DNA of 64,000 bases from Polyodon spathula (lineage: Eukaryota; Chordata; Actinopteri; Acipenseriformes; Polyodontidae), in contig NC_054558.1 of the NCBI RefSeq assembly GCF_017654505.1, positions 12,567,278-12,631,277 on the forward strand. Reading direction: 5' to 3'. The notes beneath the pieces were generated by a model. It ran no database searches, was not told the origin of the DNA, and saw nothing but the letters and a program-made list of their open reading frames with translations. A program made the position numbers and the translations under genes. The first letter of the stretch is position 1. Every line of letters starts with the position of its first letter. Below are positions 46,096 through 57,372 of this stretch, piece after piece.

Positions 46096-47284
46096 GCTAC
46101 AAAAACAAAATAAATATATACAAAATGTATTAACAATACAAAACTCACTGATTCATGAGAAACCAGCTATTAGTATATTTTTAGCTATTTTTCATACATA
46201 TTTCTTAAACAAAGATTAAAGGTGGTATCTGAGATATTTGTATTTGTTCCAGAATCAACTGAATAAATCACATTTCTGTAATTTATAATAAAGTTTCTCT
46301 CGTATTCTGAAAGTCCTACTGAAATGTATGTCCAGAACTAAATGAAAGCAGAGATGTTGTGTAATGCTGCAAACACGTGTTGCCATATTCTCATATCAGT
46401 TAAGTTAAGTTGCTTATGATAGAAAACCATCTGCTAGCTTTATTAGTTTTGTGTTTAGTAACTTAAAAATATAAGCGAATTTACTAAATGAATTGCTCTA
46501 CACTGCTGCCCTTACTTAACTGAGGGTCCTTGGTATTTTTACTGCATCGGTACGGAAGAGCAGTAGGCTATAGAATATTATCATCTGAATAATGGTCGAT
46601 GTCACTTGTCACAAATTCTAGTGACGCAGCCTAGGAATGGAACTGGGCCGCGGAGTCTAGCCCAGCTGACTCAGCCTTGTTTAAGCTGGTGTGGGACTGG
46701 AGAAAATTTAGCCGCTTGCACAGCAGAGACGAAAAAGAGCGAGCGGCTGGGGATCCAATGCGAATTCTTGCATTTAGATGCTTTAAATGCATTTGATATT
46801 GATCTCTAGTACTTGCTTGCTTGCTTGCTCTTTGACTGCAGCACTAGATGGCACCCTAGACTAAACCCAGTAGGTTTAATGAAGCTAATGGTAACTTAAA
46901 TCAGTCAGTGAGTTAAATTGGAAAAACTGAAACACACTTTTGAGTGCATCCTGTGATTTTTTTTTATTTATTTTTTTGCTGTATGTTAATCAACTCAAGG
47001 CTGGTTCATACTTCCGTAAATGCAGACAAATGCTATACCTCAAGTGCAGTGAAGTACAAAGAAGTTCTTTCAAGTCTTGCTCCTCCATGGAGTATACTGG
47101 AATGCGACTGACTATGCAGCAAATGTTGAACATTTTGAACATTATCTGACTCTATAGATTTCATTTGCATGAGAAAATGCCGTAATGACTTTTATAAAAA
47201 GACGCACAGTGGCGCAAGAGTGTGGATTAAGTCATTCTGACCTATCAAACAAGTTCTGAGGAGAGGAGCGACTGACTGAGAGCA
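46096..47284. other. spacer, no gene recognised
   Basis: Unassigned. A GC-richer piece at 46600-46770 encodes a 67-codon frame without a known motif. An octamer/TATA pair lies at 47163-47198. Confidence 0.35.
47163..47198 (+). promoter_or_regulatory. octamer ATTTGCAT plus TATA-like box
   Basis: ATTTGCAT (47163-47170) is the octamer motif on one strand. TATAAAA follows at ~47192. The pairing and spacing resemble antigen-receptor V promoters, but no leader or V exon was found downstream before the SINE. It may be coincidental. Confidence 0.25.
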
Positions 47285-47465
47285 AAACTTGTGTCGGACC
47301 AATCAACCTGAACAGCAGGTCTTTGGACTGTGGGAGAAAACCGGAGTACCAGGAGAAAACCCACACCAACACGAGGAGAACATGCTAACTCCACACAGAC
47401 AAGACAAGACGCCTGAGGCCAGAATCGAACCCAGGCCCCTGGAGCTGTAAGGCAGCAATGGGATG
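47285..47465 (-). repeat. tRNA-derived SINE, minus strand
   Basis: Read on minus: ctgccttacagctcc, a B-box-like gggttcgattc, then gtgtggagttagcatgttct and ggttttctcccacagtccaa. This is a widespread fish tRNA-SINE body. The 5' end of the SINE is cut off near 47465. Confidence 0.75.
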
Positions 47466-48344
47466 ATCCTTGATATCAGTTTGTGGAAGTGACCTCTCTC
47501 CCTTCTCCCTACCTTCTACCTCTGCATCTATTTTATTCCAGCATTTGTGCTGCCATAATTGAGTAAGCTTATAGTTTATTGCACATCCACATGTTTATTG
47601 CAGTTTACTACATGTCAGCTGTGTTAAGTCTTGACACAACATTTCACCAATCAGAGAGTTGAAGGGGCGGGTTTTCTGTGTTAAGCACTTCAAGAGGCTA
47701 AAATGTCAAAATTACTGCTAAAAAAAAAAAAAATTTCAAAGCAAAAATAGTGACAATGAATGCAGGAGGAAAAATAAAAATAAGCCAGCGATCAGAGCAA
47801 TCTACCACCTAATCCTATATTTGGGCCAGCTACTTTATTAAAAAAATATTAAGATTATTTTCGGGTATTAACATTCAGTGCATTTTTGTCGTATTATTTT
47901 ACTGTAAGGTGATATATAGTACATAATAGCTATATATATGTACCAAAAAAAAGAAAGTGTATTCCTTTTGTTGTGATATAGTAACAATATGTACCCAAGT
48001 GTTTGTGAGAGATTTTGGGGATTCATGTATAGAGGCTGTATGCCTTTAAGAAGAAAGGCGTGATGGGATATCAGCTGTTGTCAGCTGACATACAAATGCT
48101 TAAGTGCAGAGGTTCTGGATTATTACACTCTGGTTTCATGCAACAGTTTCTCCCCTCCGTGTCACTGCGTTCCTAGGGGGTACATCATCCAATAACGCAG
48201 ACTTGCGTATGCCTGGTGGTGGGCTTAGAGGGAACCAATCATTAAGCTTCCAGAAATTAATTTCACTGTGAAATTACTGTAAATAGTTCATGTAAAAAAA
48301 GATGAGAAATTCAAAACTGTTTATTATTTAGAACAGGGGCCGGC
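47466..48344. other. spacer, nothing recognised
   Basis: No coding or repeat signature recognised. AT-rich, with an A-run at 47720. Confidence 0.35.
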
Positions 48345-48510
48345 AACATATGGCTCACGAGCCATATTCTCTAGGAACAAAATATGTCTCTCGTCTTGAG
48401 ACTTAAAGTTGTTAACAAAGTTGTTAAAATTGTTCTTATTTTATTGTAACTGTTTGGCAGGTTGGTAGCCTATATCCAGCCAATAAGAATAGCCACCTGG
48501 AAAAAAAAAA
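48345..48510. repeat. hAT-like transposon end fragment
   Basis: It starts caggggccggcaacatatgg followed by ctcacgagccatattct, a typical left end of hAT-derived elements. No right end found. Confidence 0.5.
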
Positions 48511-48539
48511 GAAAATTGCATGACCCAATCCTGACGGGG

Positions 48540-49330
48540 TGACTGGGGCAACAGCCACACTCGGCCACACCTTGGCTATGCTAGTGGTCCTGCAGCATTA
48601 TAACACATCAACCAAGGTTCCGTCCGTATCCCATTGTATATTCCCAAGCAGAAGATCTGTCTTAGGGTTTTGGTGACTCCAAGTCTCCCGAACCTGGGGT
48701 TCCGTGTTGGTCCTGGAGCACCACTGCTTTCAGGGAACTTGGTACCACCACCTAAGGTCTCACCTCCTGGTCTGCCGGCTCTCCTCACCATTGCTGCAGA
48801 ACGCTGTCACTGATTGATAGGCTGCTCCACTGTGACCACAGAACTTTTGTTGCTTCCAGCCAGCGCATCACTGGTTGAAGGTCAGGATCCTGGTCTTGCT
48901 GCCACCTCCACTCCACCATGGTGACCGTGGACAGCTTGCTGTCGGTCACAGTAGTCACCCTGCTCTCCCACACAGGCTGATGCTGCAGCCAGTCCTTAAC
49001 TCCCTTGCTGCTCCTCCACAATCAGCTCCTGTTCCCATACCTCCCGCTAGTGGCAGAGGATGCAGTCCTCCTCAGCAAAGAGGTGACATGGTGTGGCTCT
49101 CTCCAGCCCGGTGTTGGATCCAATAATTGAACAGCTTCAGTTGCTTGATCCCGCATACCATCTGCCCCTCTGGTTACTGGAGTCAGTAGCCCCTGGAGGG
49201 CGACGTGGTTGGTCGGCCGATTAAGGGCTGCATGCAGAGGTAGTGGCAGAAGTGCCGCCACCACTGCTGTTCACAGTTCTTGTCACTTCACGCAATACCC
49301 TCATTCCGCTTTGCTCGGGGACCGGCTATA
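48540..49330 (-). pseudogene. Ty3/gypsy pol (RNase H-integrase junction) remnant
   Basis: The minus strand encodes QQDQDPDLQPVMRWLEATKV and LWSQWSSLSISDSVLQQW, the spacer and N-terminal integrase region of gypsy polyproteins. After a frameshift it reads GTKFPESSGA and GVTKTLRQIF, matching the PESxxxxVL...GHxGVxKTLxRL part before the integrase zinc finger. Stops and frameshifts are present. It is higher in GC than its surroundings. Confidence 0.7.
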
Positions 49331-49904
49331 GTAAGCCAATACCCGCTCTCCGTCTGGTCACTGTTGTAACAGGACTGCTCCAATCCCCTCATTGCTGGTG
49401 TAAGAATTGTTTTTATATATTTGCAGCTTCATTTATTGGAAATGTACCCAAACTGGAACGGTAACATTACTTTGTATGAGCATTTTGCTGCTTTAATTTA
49501 AAGACCTGATTAGCCTTCATATCTAACATTTGTACTGCTTTACCAAGGTGAACTTGTTAAAAGGAGTACAGTATGTGCAAGCTTAGATCGACTCGTTAAA
49601 GAAGGTAGCTTGTAATCCAGTCTATACATGCTTCTGGCACACGTATGACATTCTGGACGCGCTAGATGTCCCTCATGAAAAAATACATCACCATGACACC
49701 ACTGCGCAGGTCAACCTTTGGAGCTTCTGACTGCCCTTGTCAACAACTACTGTAAATAAAATACAACTTTTCAACCTGATCTTACAAATAAACAGTTAGA
49801 AATTGCAGTATCAATTCATAACAGAAAATGCTATTTTCGATTTGTTTGCTCAAAATGTTTTATGGTAAGCATGTTGTAAACATTGTAGCAAGGATCATCA
49901 ACAT

Positions 49905-50224
49905 CAACATCAACACTCACTTTTCACTTTGGAACTGTCTTTGCACCACGAGCACTTAATTCACGCACTGTAGGAACTGTGTCTGTGTTTGTGTTTTGTG
50001 TGAGTGAGGAAAGACGGGACTTTTTGGTTGCTGGTCAAACTTGTGGGATTACAACAAGACTAATATACACTGCTGTACCACTTCCATCATTGATATTGTT
50101 TGCAGGTTTTGCAATAAGGCTCTGGACATTATAATCATTAATAAACACCCTTGCACCTGTAAATCATTCGTCTGTGTGATTAATCCGCTCTGCACTGCAC
50201 TCACCTGCACGTATTCACCACTTT
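49905..50224 (+). mobile_element. LTR fragment related to the LTR at 20766-21503
   Basis: It shares with 21170-21503 the blocks tgtgtttgtgttttgtgt, cttccatcatt, aataaggctc(t/c)ggacatta, AATAAAcac and the end accactttgccaca. Only the 3' part of the LTR is present. Confidence 0.75.
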
Positions 50225-50232
50225 GCCACAGG

Positions 50233-50347
50233 CTTCCATCATATTCAGGGGTTACAGTTCTGTTCAATGGTTTCCATCATATACAGGGTTACAGTTCTGT
50301 TCAATGGCTTCCATCATATACAGGGTTACAGTTCTGTCCAATGGCTT
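50233..50347. repeat. 37-bp tandem repeat, three copies
   Basis: The unit ttccatcatatacagggtta(cagttctgttcaatggc) is present three times directly after the LTR fragment. Confidence 0.9.
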
Positions 50348-50565
50348 TCAGCACCCCCACTATAAATTTGTTCCAGCGCCATTGCTTCCAAATGCAAAAA
50401 AAAAAAAAAAAAAATACTATTTGACTAAAATGATGCTTTCTATAAACTGTCCTCCTTCTCCTTGGATTGTTTTGTCTCCTCAATGGTAACAGCTGCTACT
50501 AACAAAGGATCCATGTTCAAAGTCAGGGTGACTGGATCTGAAGTTCTGCAACTCTTTATACTGGT

Positions 50566-50806
50566 GAATATATGTATTCACCATTCTGAAGCAGCAGATA
50601 TAAGTATTGACCACTCTGAAGCAGTAGATATACGTATTGACCACTCTGAAGCAGCAGATATATGTATTGACCAGTCTGAAGCAGCAGATATATGTATTTA
50701 CCAGTCTGAAGCAGCAGATATATGTATTGACCACTCTGAAGCAGCAGATATATGTATTTACCACTCTGAAGCAGCAGATATATGTATTGACCAGTCTGAA
50801 GCAGCA
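50566..50806. repeat. 30-bp minisatellite, eight copies
   Basis: The unit gcagatatatgtattgacca(ctctgaagca) repeats with period 30, giving a ten-residue in-frame repeat on each strand. One more copy lies beyond the adjacent Tc1 element at 52226-52262. Confidence 0.95.
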
Positions 50807-50812
50807 GGTATA

Positions 50813-52226
50813 CAGTGCCGTGAAAAAAGTATTTGCCCCCTGTCTGATTTTCTGCATTTTTGCATATTTTTGATAACTGAGTGTTATCAGATCTTCAACC
50901 AAAATCTAATATTAGATAAAAGGGACCCTGAGTGAACAAATAACACAAAATTCTGATACTTATTTAATTTATTAATTGAAGAAAGTTATGCAACACCTAA
51001 TGCCCCCGTGTGAAAAAGTAATCGCCCCTTGGACTCAATAACTGGTTAAGCCACCTTTAACAGCAATAACTGCAACCAAATGCTTCCTGTAGTGATTGAT
51101 CAGTCTCTCACAGCACAGTGGAGGAATTTTGGCCCACTCCTTCATGCAGAACTGCTTCAACTCAATGACATTTGTGGGTTTTCAAGCATAAACTGCTCAT
51201 TTCAGGTCCTGCCACAACATCTCAATGGGTTTAGGTCTGGACTTTGACTAGGCTATTCCAAAACTTTAAATTTCTTGTTCTTCAACCATTCTGATGTAGA
51301 CTTGTATGTGTTTCACAGAATTCTTGGTTCCTTCAATGATGGCAAGTCATCCAGGTCTTGATACAGCAAAGCATCCCCAAATAATAACACTACCATCACC
51401 ATGCTTGACCGTTGGTATGAGGTTCTTACTGTGGAATGCAGTGTTTGGTTTTCACCAGACATAACGGGGCCCATGATGGCCAAAAAGTTCCACTTTTGAC
51501 CAATCTGTCCATAGAACATTGTTCCAGAACTCTTGAGGATTATCCAGGTGCTTTTTGGCAAACTTGAGACGAGCATTCATGTTCTTCTTAGTGAACACTT
51601 GCTACTCTGCCATGAATCCCATTTTTGCCCAGTGTCTTTCTAATGGTGGCGTCATGAACACTGACTTAGCCGAGGCGAGAGAGGCCTGCAGATCCCTGGA
51701 TGTTGTTCTAGGGTTATTTGTGACTTCCTGGACAATTTTACGTCTTGCTCTTGGAAAGATTCACTACTGTCCCAAACTTTCTCCATTTGGACAATATGGT
51801 TCCGACTGTGGTTTGGTGGAGCCCCAGAGCTTTAGAAATTGCTTGTAACCCTTTCCAGACTGATAGGCAGCAACAACTTTTTTCCGGAGGTTTTAAGGAA
51901 TTTCTTTTGATCATGGCATGATGTGCCTCTCGAACCTGTGTGCTGACAACTTCACTCTGATGGTAAGGGCCAAAGTTAATCAGATTTATATGAGGCAGGG
52001 CTGGCCCAAATCAGGCCTGATTGTTAACCAACGTATTCAAACCTCTGACCCTAACTAATCCTTTAATTGGGTTGAGTTAACTGGGGGGGGGGGGCAATAA
52101 CTTTTTCATATCTGAAAATTGCATGTGTTATTACCTTGCACATCAAACAAATGAAAGAAGCACCAAACTTTGGTGTCATTTTTTTTTTCTCTCAGACTCC
52201 CTCTATATAATACTACAACCCACAAA
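50813..52226 (-). mobile_element. Tc1-like transposon inserted in the 30-bp array
   Basis: The left end cagtgccgtgaaaaaagtat is preceded by TA. The right end breaks at ~52226 before the matching terminal repeat. On the minus strand the transposase is decayed but recognisable: the N-terminal HTH region lies near 51790-51900 and the first catalytic block around 51440-51560 (WNNVLW...KVELFG-like, with shifted frames). The same family is present at 28009-28415. Confidence 0.85.
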
Positions 52227-52846
52227 AGATATACGTATTGTCCACTCTGAAGCAGCAGATAATTTATCACACTTTCCATGGGATTGTTTTAAAATCATCA
52301 GATGCAGTAGAGATGTAAATGTAAGATATTTTGACATCATAGAAGCACCCATCAAATGTTGCTATCTTCAATATAGAATTGCCAATGTATGACATTTTGA
52401 CAGTCCACACACAGCCATCACATTTTTAACCTTCATACATAGAACTTTCAAAGCACAGACATTTGACAGCTGATCTGCACCCATCAGATATTGTTACATT
52501 CAATAAAGAACATTTTCAGAGTATGATATATTTTAGCCTTCTATCAATTGCTAGACCTAGAAAAAATGTACTAAAATACTGTATAAACATTTTCACAACA
52601 CGCAGGATTTGCTATATATGGGAAACATGTTTATTTATTATTATTATTACTATTATTATTATTACAGATATTTGCCTGGTTTGAGTGCCAATACTATCTG
52701 TGATGTTGTTAATATTAATTTGAAAGTAAGTAAGTAATGTTAATTAATTACATTACTGTAGTTCTGCTATATCATTTTTAGAATAATTTTAAACTACTCT
52801 CTATATATCCACCAAGATGAATTGTTGGATTGTTTTAACTAATATA

Positions 52847-52907
<61 letters not shown>

Positions 52908-53057
52908 TATGATATTATATACAGGTATATGATATAACTACACATGGTACAGGTAGCAGATTTTGACGAGGTAGCAACAACTTACGCTTATGTTTCAGAT
53001 AACCCACCAGATGGCGATGCTGTTGCAGTTTGACGATACACCTCCTGACTGATTTAC
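52227..53057. other. spacer with degenerate repeats and (AT)n
   Basis: Degenerate recurrences of gacattttgacag and cccatcaaatgtt words occur at 52330-52490. (AT)n lies at 52850-52906. No gene seen. Confidence 0.35.
52850..52906. repeat. (AT)n microsatellite
   Basis: An uninterrupted run of about 28 AT units. Confidence 0.97.
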
Positions 53058-53064
53058 TACGTCA
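53058..53064 (+). promoter_or_regulatory. CRE-like half site upstream of the first V segment
   Basis: TACGTCA lies 46 bp before the leader ATG. CRE-type elements are conserved in TCR V promoters; only the half site is present. Confidence 0.3.
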
Positions 53065-53109
53065 GCACTAAGCAATGTGCTCAGTAGGACACTAACCGGC
53101 ACAGCATAC

Positions 53110-53931
53110 ATGTTGCAGGCAGCTGAGATGAATCTATCAGGAGTTCTCTGTCTGGTTTTAATATGTGAGTCTGGGAAATGTCTTTCTTTATTAGAATTGT
53201 AGGACCTGAGGGCAGCAGAATAATGGCAGGCTCAAATATTTACTGAAGTTTGATTTCATTGAAATGCATTCAATCCTAAATGGTAGCTTTCTTTAGAGTT
53301 CAAAATGATCAGCATATTTTCACCAAAACTGAAAATCAATCATCAAAAGATCAGAAATATAGATAGATAGATAGATATATATATATATAGATATATCTAT
53401 ATATCTATATATTATATATATATCTATCTATATATATATATATATAATATAGGAAGCAACAACCCTGTACCTTGTGTTCATATTATGTCATTTCAGGCAG
53501 TCACTCCTTACTCTAATGGCTCAGAGTCATAAAGTTTCAGGGTTATAATTCATGCACTTACCTTCGGACATACTTCTTTAGTTTTTATATTGATGTTTTG
53601 CTTGGTACCTACACAAGACCATAATTATGTGATATTATGTCATTTCAGGCAGTCACTCCGAGTCTCAGATATTTCAAAGTCCCAATATTAAAGTACGTGA
53701 ATGGAAGCCTGTTGAGCTCCACTGTAATCAAAATATAACTACAAGCGAACCATTGTTCTGGTATCAACAGCAGCCAAATAAAAATCCACAACTTTTAGTG
53801 TATGCATACTCTGGAACAAAAGAAGAAGGGCATTTTAAAATGAACATCAGTGAAAAGGGATTGTCAGTGACACTCAGCACCCACAAGATTGAAGTGAATG
53901 ATGCTGCTGTGTATTACTGTGCAGTGAGGCC
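53110..53931 (+). CDS. germline T-cell receptor V segment (alpha/delta-type)
   Basis: Leader exon 53110-53164 (ATG at 53110, a second in-frame ATG at 53128; hydrophobic LSGVLCLVLI) ends at donor GTGAGT. The V exon runs from the acceptor ttcag at 53644-53648 to 53931. The split Cys codon restores the frame. The Ig-V fold landmarks are present: first Cys in ELHCNQN, the conserved Trp in LFWYQQQP, and DAAVYYCAVR with the second Cys. No stop lies between leader and recombination signal. Combined with the 23-bp-spacer signal right after CAVR, this is an unrearranged V gene. CAV endings and the WYQQ and VYYC features favour TRAV/TRDV over TRB or Ig light chain, but the assignment is inferred. No J, D or C segments are in the window. 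Confidence 0.85.
53359..53450. repeat. (GATA)/(AT) compound microsatellite in the V intron
   Basis: gatagatagatagatatata followed by an imperfect tatatctatata palindrome. Confidence 0.9.
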
Positions 53932-53970
53932 CACAAAGCAACATTTAGAGGAGAAGGTACTTCAAGAATC
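53932..53970 (+). other. 23-bp-spacer recombination signal sequence of the first V
   Basis: Heptamer CACAAAG (53932-53938; consensus CACAGTG, first four bases conserved), spacer 53939-53961 of exactly 23 bp, nonamer TCAAGAATC (53962-53970; 6 of 9 match ACAAAAACC). The weak heptamer suggests low recombination efficiency. Confidence 0.7.
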
Positions 53971-54207
53971 CTGTAATAAAAACAACAGCAATATTTACAG
54001 CGCTACTAACTGCAGAATCCACTAATACAACAAGGAGTAACTTTGGATCTAGAAACATATCCAGCACTGGCAAATGCCAATGGTGGGGTCTTTGTTACTT
54101 ACACAAGATTTTGCATTTTGGCTCCATTATTGTAAAATAATGATACCCCTGGTAGACCCATGAGAGGGCGGGGAGGACGGGGAAATTTCCCTGGGGCCCT
54201 GGAGAAA

Positions 54208-55680
54208 ATAGACAGGTTAATAGATTATATTTATCAATTAACAAAATGCAAAGTGAGTGAACAGAAGAAAAATCTACATCAAAAAAATATTTGGTGTGAC
54301 CACCCTTTGCCTTCAAAAGAGCATCAATTCTTCTAGGTACATTTAAACACAGTTTTTGAAGGAACTCAGCAGGTAGGTTGGCTCAGACATCTTGGAGAAC
54401 TAACCACAGTTCTTCTGTAGATTTAGGCAGCCTCAGTTGCTTCTCTCTCTTCATGTAATCCTAGACAGACTCGATGGTGTTGAGATCAGGGCTCCGTGGG
54501 GGCCATACCATCACTTCCAGGACTCCTTGTTCTTCTTTACGCTGAATATAGTTCTTAATGACTTTCGCTGTATGTTTGGGGTTGTTGTCATGCTGCAGAA
54601 TAAATTTGGGGGCAATCAGATGCCTCCCTGATGGTATTGCATGATGCATAAGTATCTGCCTGTACTTCTCAGCATTGAGGAGACCATTAATTCTGACCAA
54701 ATCTCCAACTCCATTTGCAGAAATGCAGCCCCAAACTTGCAAGGAACCTCCACCATGCTTCACTGTTGCCTGCAGACACTCATTCGTGCACCACTCTCCA
54801 GCCCTTCGGCGAACAAACTGCCTTCTGCTACAGCCAAATATTACAAATTTTGACTCATCAGTCCAGAGCACCTGCTGCCATTTTTCTGCACCCCAGTTCC
54901 TGTGTTTTCGTGCATAGTTGAGTCGCTTGGCCTTGTTTCCATGTCGGAGGCATGGCTTTTTGGCCGCAAGTCTTCAATGAAGGCCACTTCTGACCAGACT
55001 TATCTGGACAGTAGATGGGTGTACCAGGGTCCCACTGTTTTCTGCCAATTTTGAGCTGATGGCATTGCTTGACATCTTCCGATTGCAAAGGGAAGTAAGC
55101 ATGATGTGTCTTTCATCTGCTGCAGTAAGTTTCCTTGGCAGACAACTGCATCTACAGTCCTCAACGTTGCCCGTTTCTTTGTGCTTCTTCAAAAGAGCTT
55201 GGACAGCTCATCTGGAAACCCCTGTCTGCCTTGAAATTTTTGCCTGGGAGAGACCTTGCTGATGCAGTGTAATTACCTTGTGTCGTGTTGCTGTGCTTAT
55301 GTCTTACCATGGTGTATGACTTTTGACAGTAAACTGTCTTCAGCAACCTCACCTTGCTAGCTGAGTTTGGCTGTTCCTCACCCAGTTTTATTCCTCCTAC
55401 ACAGCTGTTTCTTTTTCAGTTAATGATTGTGTTTCAACCTACATATTGAATTGATGATCATTAGCACCTGTTTGGTATAATTGTTTAATTATAAACCTGA
55501 CTATATGCCTACAAAATCCCTGACTTTGTGCAAGTGTACCTAGAAGAATTGATGCTGTTTTGAAGGCAAAGGGTGGTCACACCAAATATGGATTTGATTT
55601 AGATTTTTCTTCTGTTCACTCACTTTGCATTTAGTTAATTGATAAATATAATCTATTAACATGTCTATTTTTGAAAGCAT
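54208..55680 (-). mobile_element. Tc1-like transposon with decayed transposase
   Basis: Terminal inverted blocks share tagacaggttaatagattat, tgaacagaagaaaaatct and ccaccctttgccttcaaa at both ends (54208-54345 and 55520-55680). The left outermost part is missing. The transposase runs from about 55310 down to 54437 on minus in several frames. Confidence 0.85.
54437..55310 (-). pseudogene. Tc1 transposase, several frameshifts
   Basis: The N-terminus MVRHKHSNTTQG at ~55310 starts in one frame. A second frame holds RKLTAADERHIMLTSLCNRK. The third, from 54871, holds MLWTDESKFVIFG with the first catalytic Asp, ATVKHGGGSLQVWGCIS, LQHDNNPKHTAKVIKNYI with the second Asp and PPRSPDLNTIESV with the Glu region. 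At least two frameshifts and a premature stop after ESV inactivate it. Confidence 0.85.
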
Positions 55681-55751
55681 TTTTACTTTACAGCATTTTT
55701 TCATACCTGCCTAAAACTAAAATTATATTTTATAATCGATTTGATATAATT

Positions 55752-55764
55752 TATATATTATATA

Positions 55765-55795
<31 letters not shown>

Positions 55796-55798
55796 CTT

Positions 55799-55829
<31 letters not shown>

Positions 55830-55831
55830 TC

Positions 55832-55880
<49 letters not shown>
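55752..55880. repeat. (TA)n then (CA)n microsatellite
   Basis: Two AT runs separated by tcttta are followed by about 22 CA units that run straight into the Tc1 terminus at 55881. Confidence 0.95.
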
Positions 55881-55884
<4 letters not shown>

Positions 55885-56262
55885 GGCTTGCAAAAATATT
55901 CAGACCCCTGACCAATTCTCTCATATTACTGAATTACAAATGGTACATTGAAATTTCATTCTGTTTGATATTTTATTTTTAAACACTGAAACTCAGAATC
56001 AATTATTGTAAGGTGACATTGGTTTTATGTTGGGAAATATTTTTAAGAAAAATAAAAAACTGAAATATCTTGCTTGCATAAGTATTCAACCCCTGTGCTG
56101 TGGAAGCTCCCAGTTTGCACCGATGAAAGAAATTGCCCTAACGAGGACACAATTACCTTACCATTGGCCTCCACCTGTGAACCATTAAAGTTGCTGTCAC
56201 ATTTTCTGGATAAAAACCCCACTGTTGAAGGATCATTGGTAAGGCTGTGAATCTGAAGGAAA

Positions 56263-57281
56263 ATGAAGACCAAAGAGCATTCTACAGAAGTTAGAGATAA
56301 AGTAATACAAATGCATAGATTAGGGAAAGGGTACAAAATAATATCCAAGTGTTTGGATATCCCAGTGAGCACAGTTGGATCAATAATCAGGAAGTGGAAG
56401 CTGCATCACACCACCCAGGCACTGCCAAGAAAAGGCCGTCCCTCAAAACTCAGTGCTCAGACAAGAAGGAGACTCGTGAGAGAAGCCACAGACAGGCCAA
56501 CAATCACTTTGAAGGAGCTACAGAGTTCAATGGCTGGGAGTGGAGTAATGGTGCACCATCAACAATATCAAGAGCTCTGCATAACACTGGCCTGTATGGG
56601 AGGGTGGCAAGAAAGATGCTGTTACTCAAAAAGTACCATCTGAAAGCACATCTGGAGTTTGCCAGAAAGCATGAGAGTCACCCAGCAGCGATGTGGGAAA
56701 AGGTTTTGTGGTCAGATGAGACCAAGATAGAGCTTTTTGGCCAAAACTCAAAGCGCTATGTGTGGCGCAAACCTAACACTGCCCATGCCTCAAGGCACAC
56801 CATCCCTACAGTGAAGTATGGTGGTGGCAGCATCATGCTGTGGGGATATTTCTCATCAACAAAGACTGGGCATCTTGTTACAATTGAAGGAAGAATGGAT
56901 GGAGCAAAATACAGGAAAATACTGCAAGAGAATCTGCTTCAGTCCGTTTTAAAAAACTGAAGCTTGGGAGCAAATTCACCTTTCAGCAGGACAATGATCC
57001 CAAGCACAAGGTCAAAGCAACATTGGAGTGGCTCAAGAACAAAAAGATAAATGTCCTACAATGGCCCAGTCAAAGTCCTGATCTCAATCCCATTGAGAAT
57101 CTGTGGCACTCTTAGAAAATTGCGGTCCACAAGCGTCGTCCAACCAACGAACAACCTGGAGCAAATCTGCCAAGAAGAATGGGCCAAAATCACTCCGACA
57201 CTGTTTGCAAAGCTGGTACATACTTACTCCAAAAGACTTAAAGATGTTATTGCAGCGAAAGGTGGCTCCACCAAATATTAA
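56263..57281 (+). pseudogene. Tc1 transposase, frameshifted
   Basis: The start [20 protein letters not shown] and the paired-like HTH ([23 protein letters not shown]) are in the first frame. Near 56540-56580 reading shifts to a frame with [27 protein letters not shown] and [12 protein letters not shown], stopping at 56960. The remainder ([16 protein letters not shown], then [11 protein letters not shown], then LVHTYSKRLKDVIAAKGGST) is in further frames with a stop in place of a Trp- or Lys-type codon near 57115. The three acidic residues are recognisable, but the gene is dead. Confidence 0.9.
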
Positions 57282-57372
57282 TGTGTGGGGGTTGAATACT
57301 TATGCAAGCAAGATATTTCAGTTTTGTATTTTTCTTAAAAATATTTCCCAACATAAAACCAATATCACCTTA

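Noticed and set aside
53753..54025. Reading of the first V segment continuing to 54025 as a coding exon
   Set aside because: The part after 53931 is the recombination signal and intergenic DNA; germline V exons end at the heptamer.
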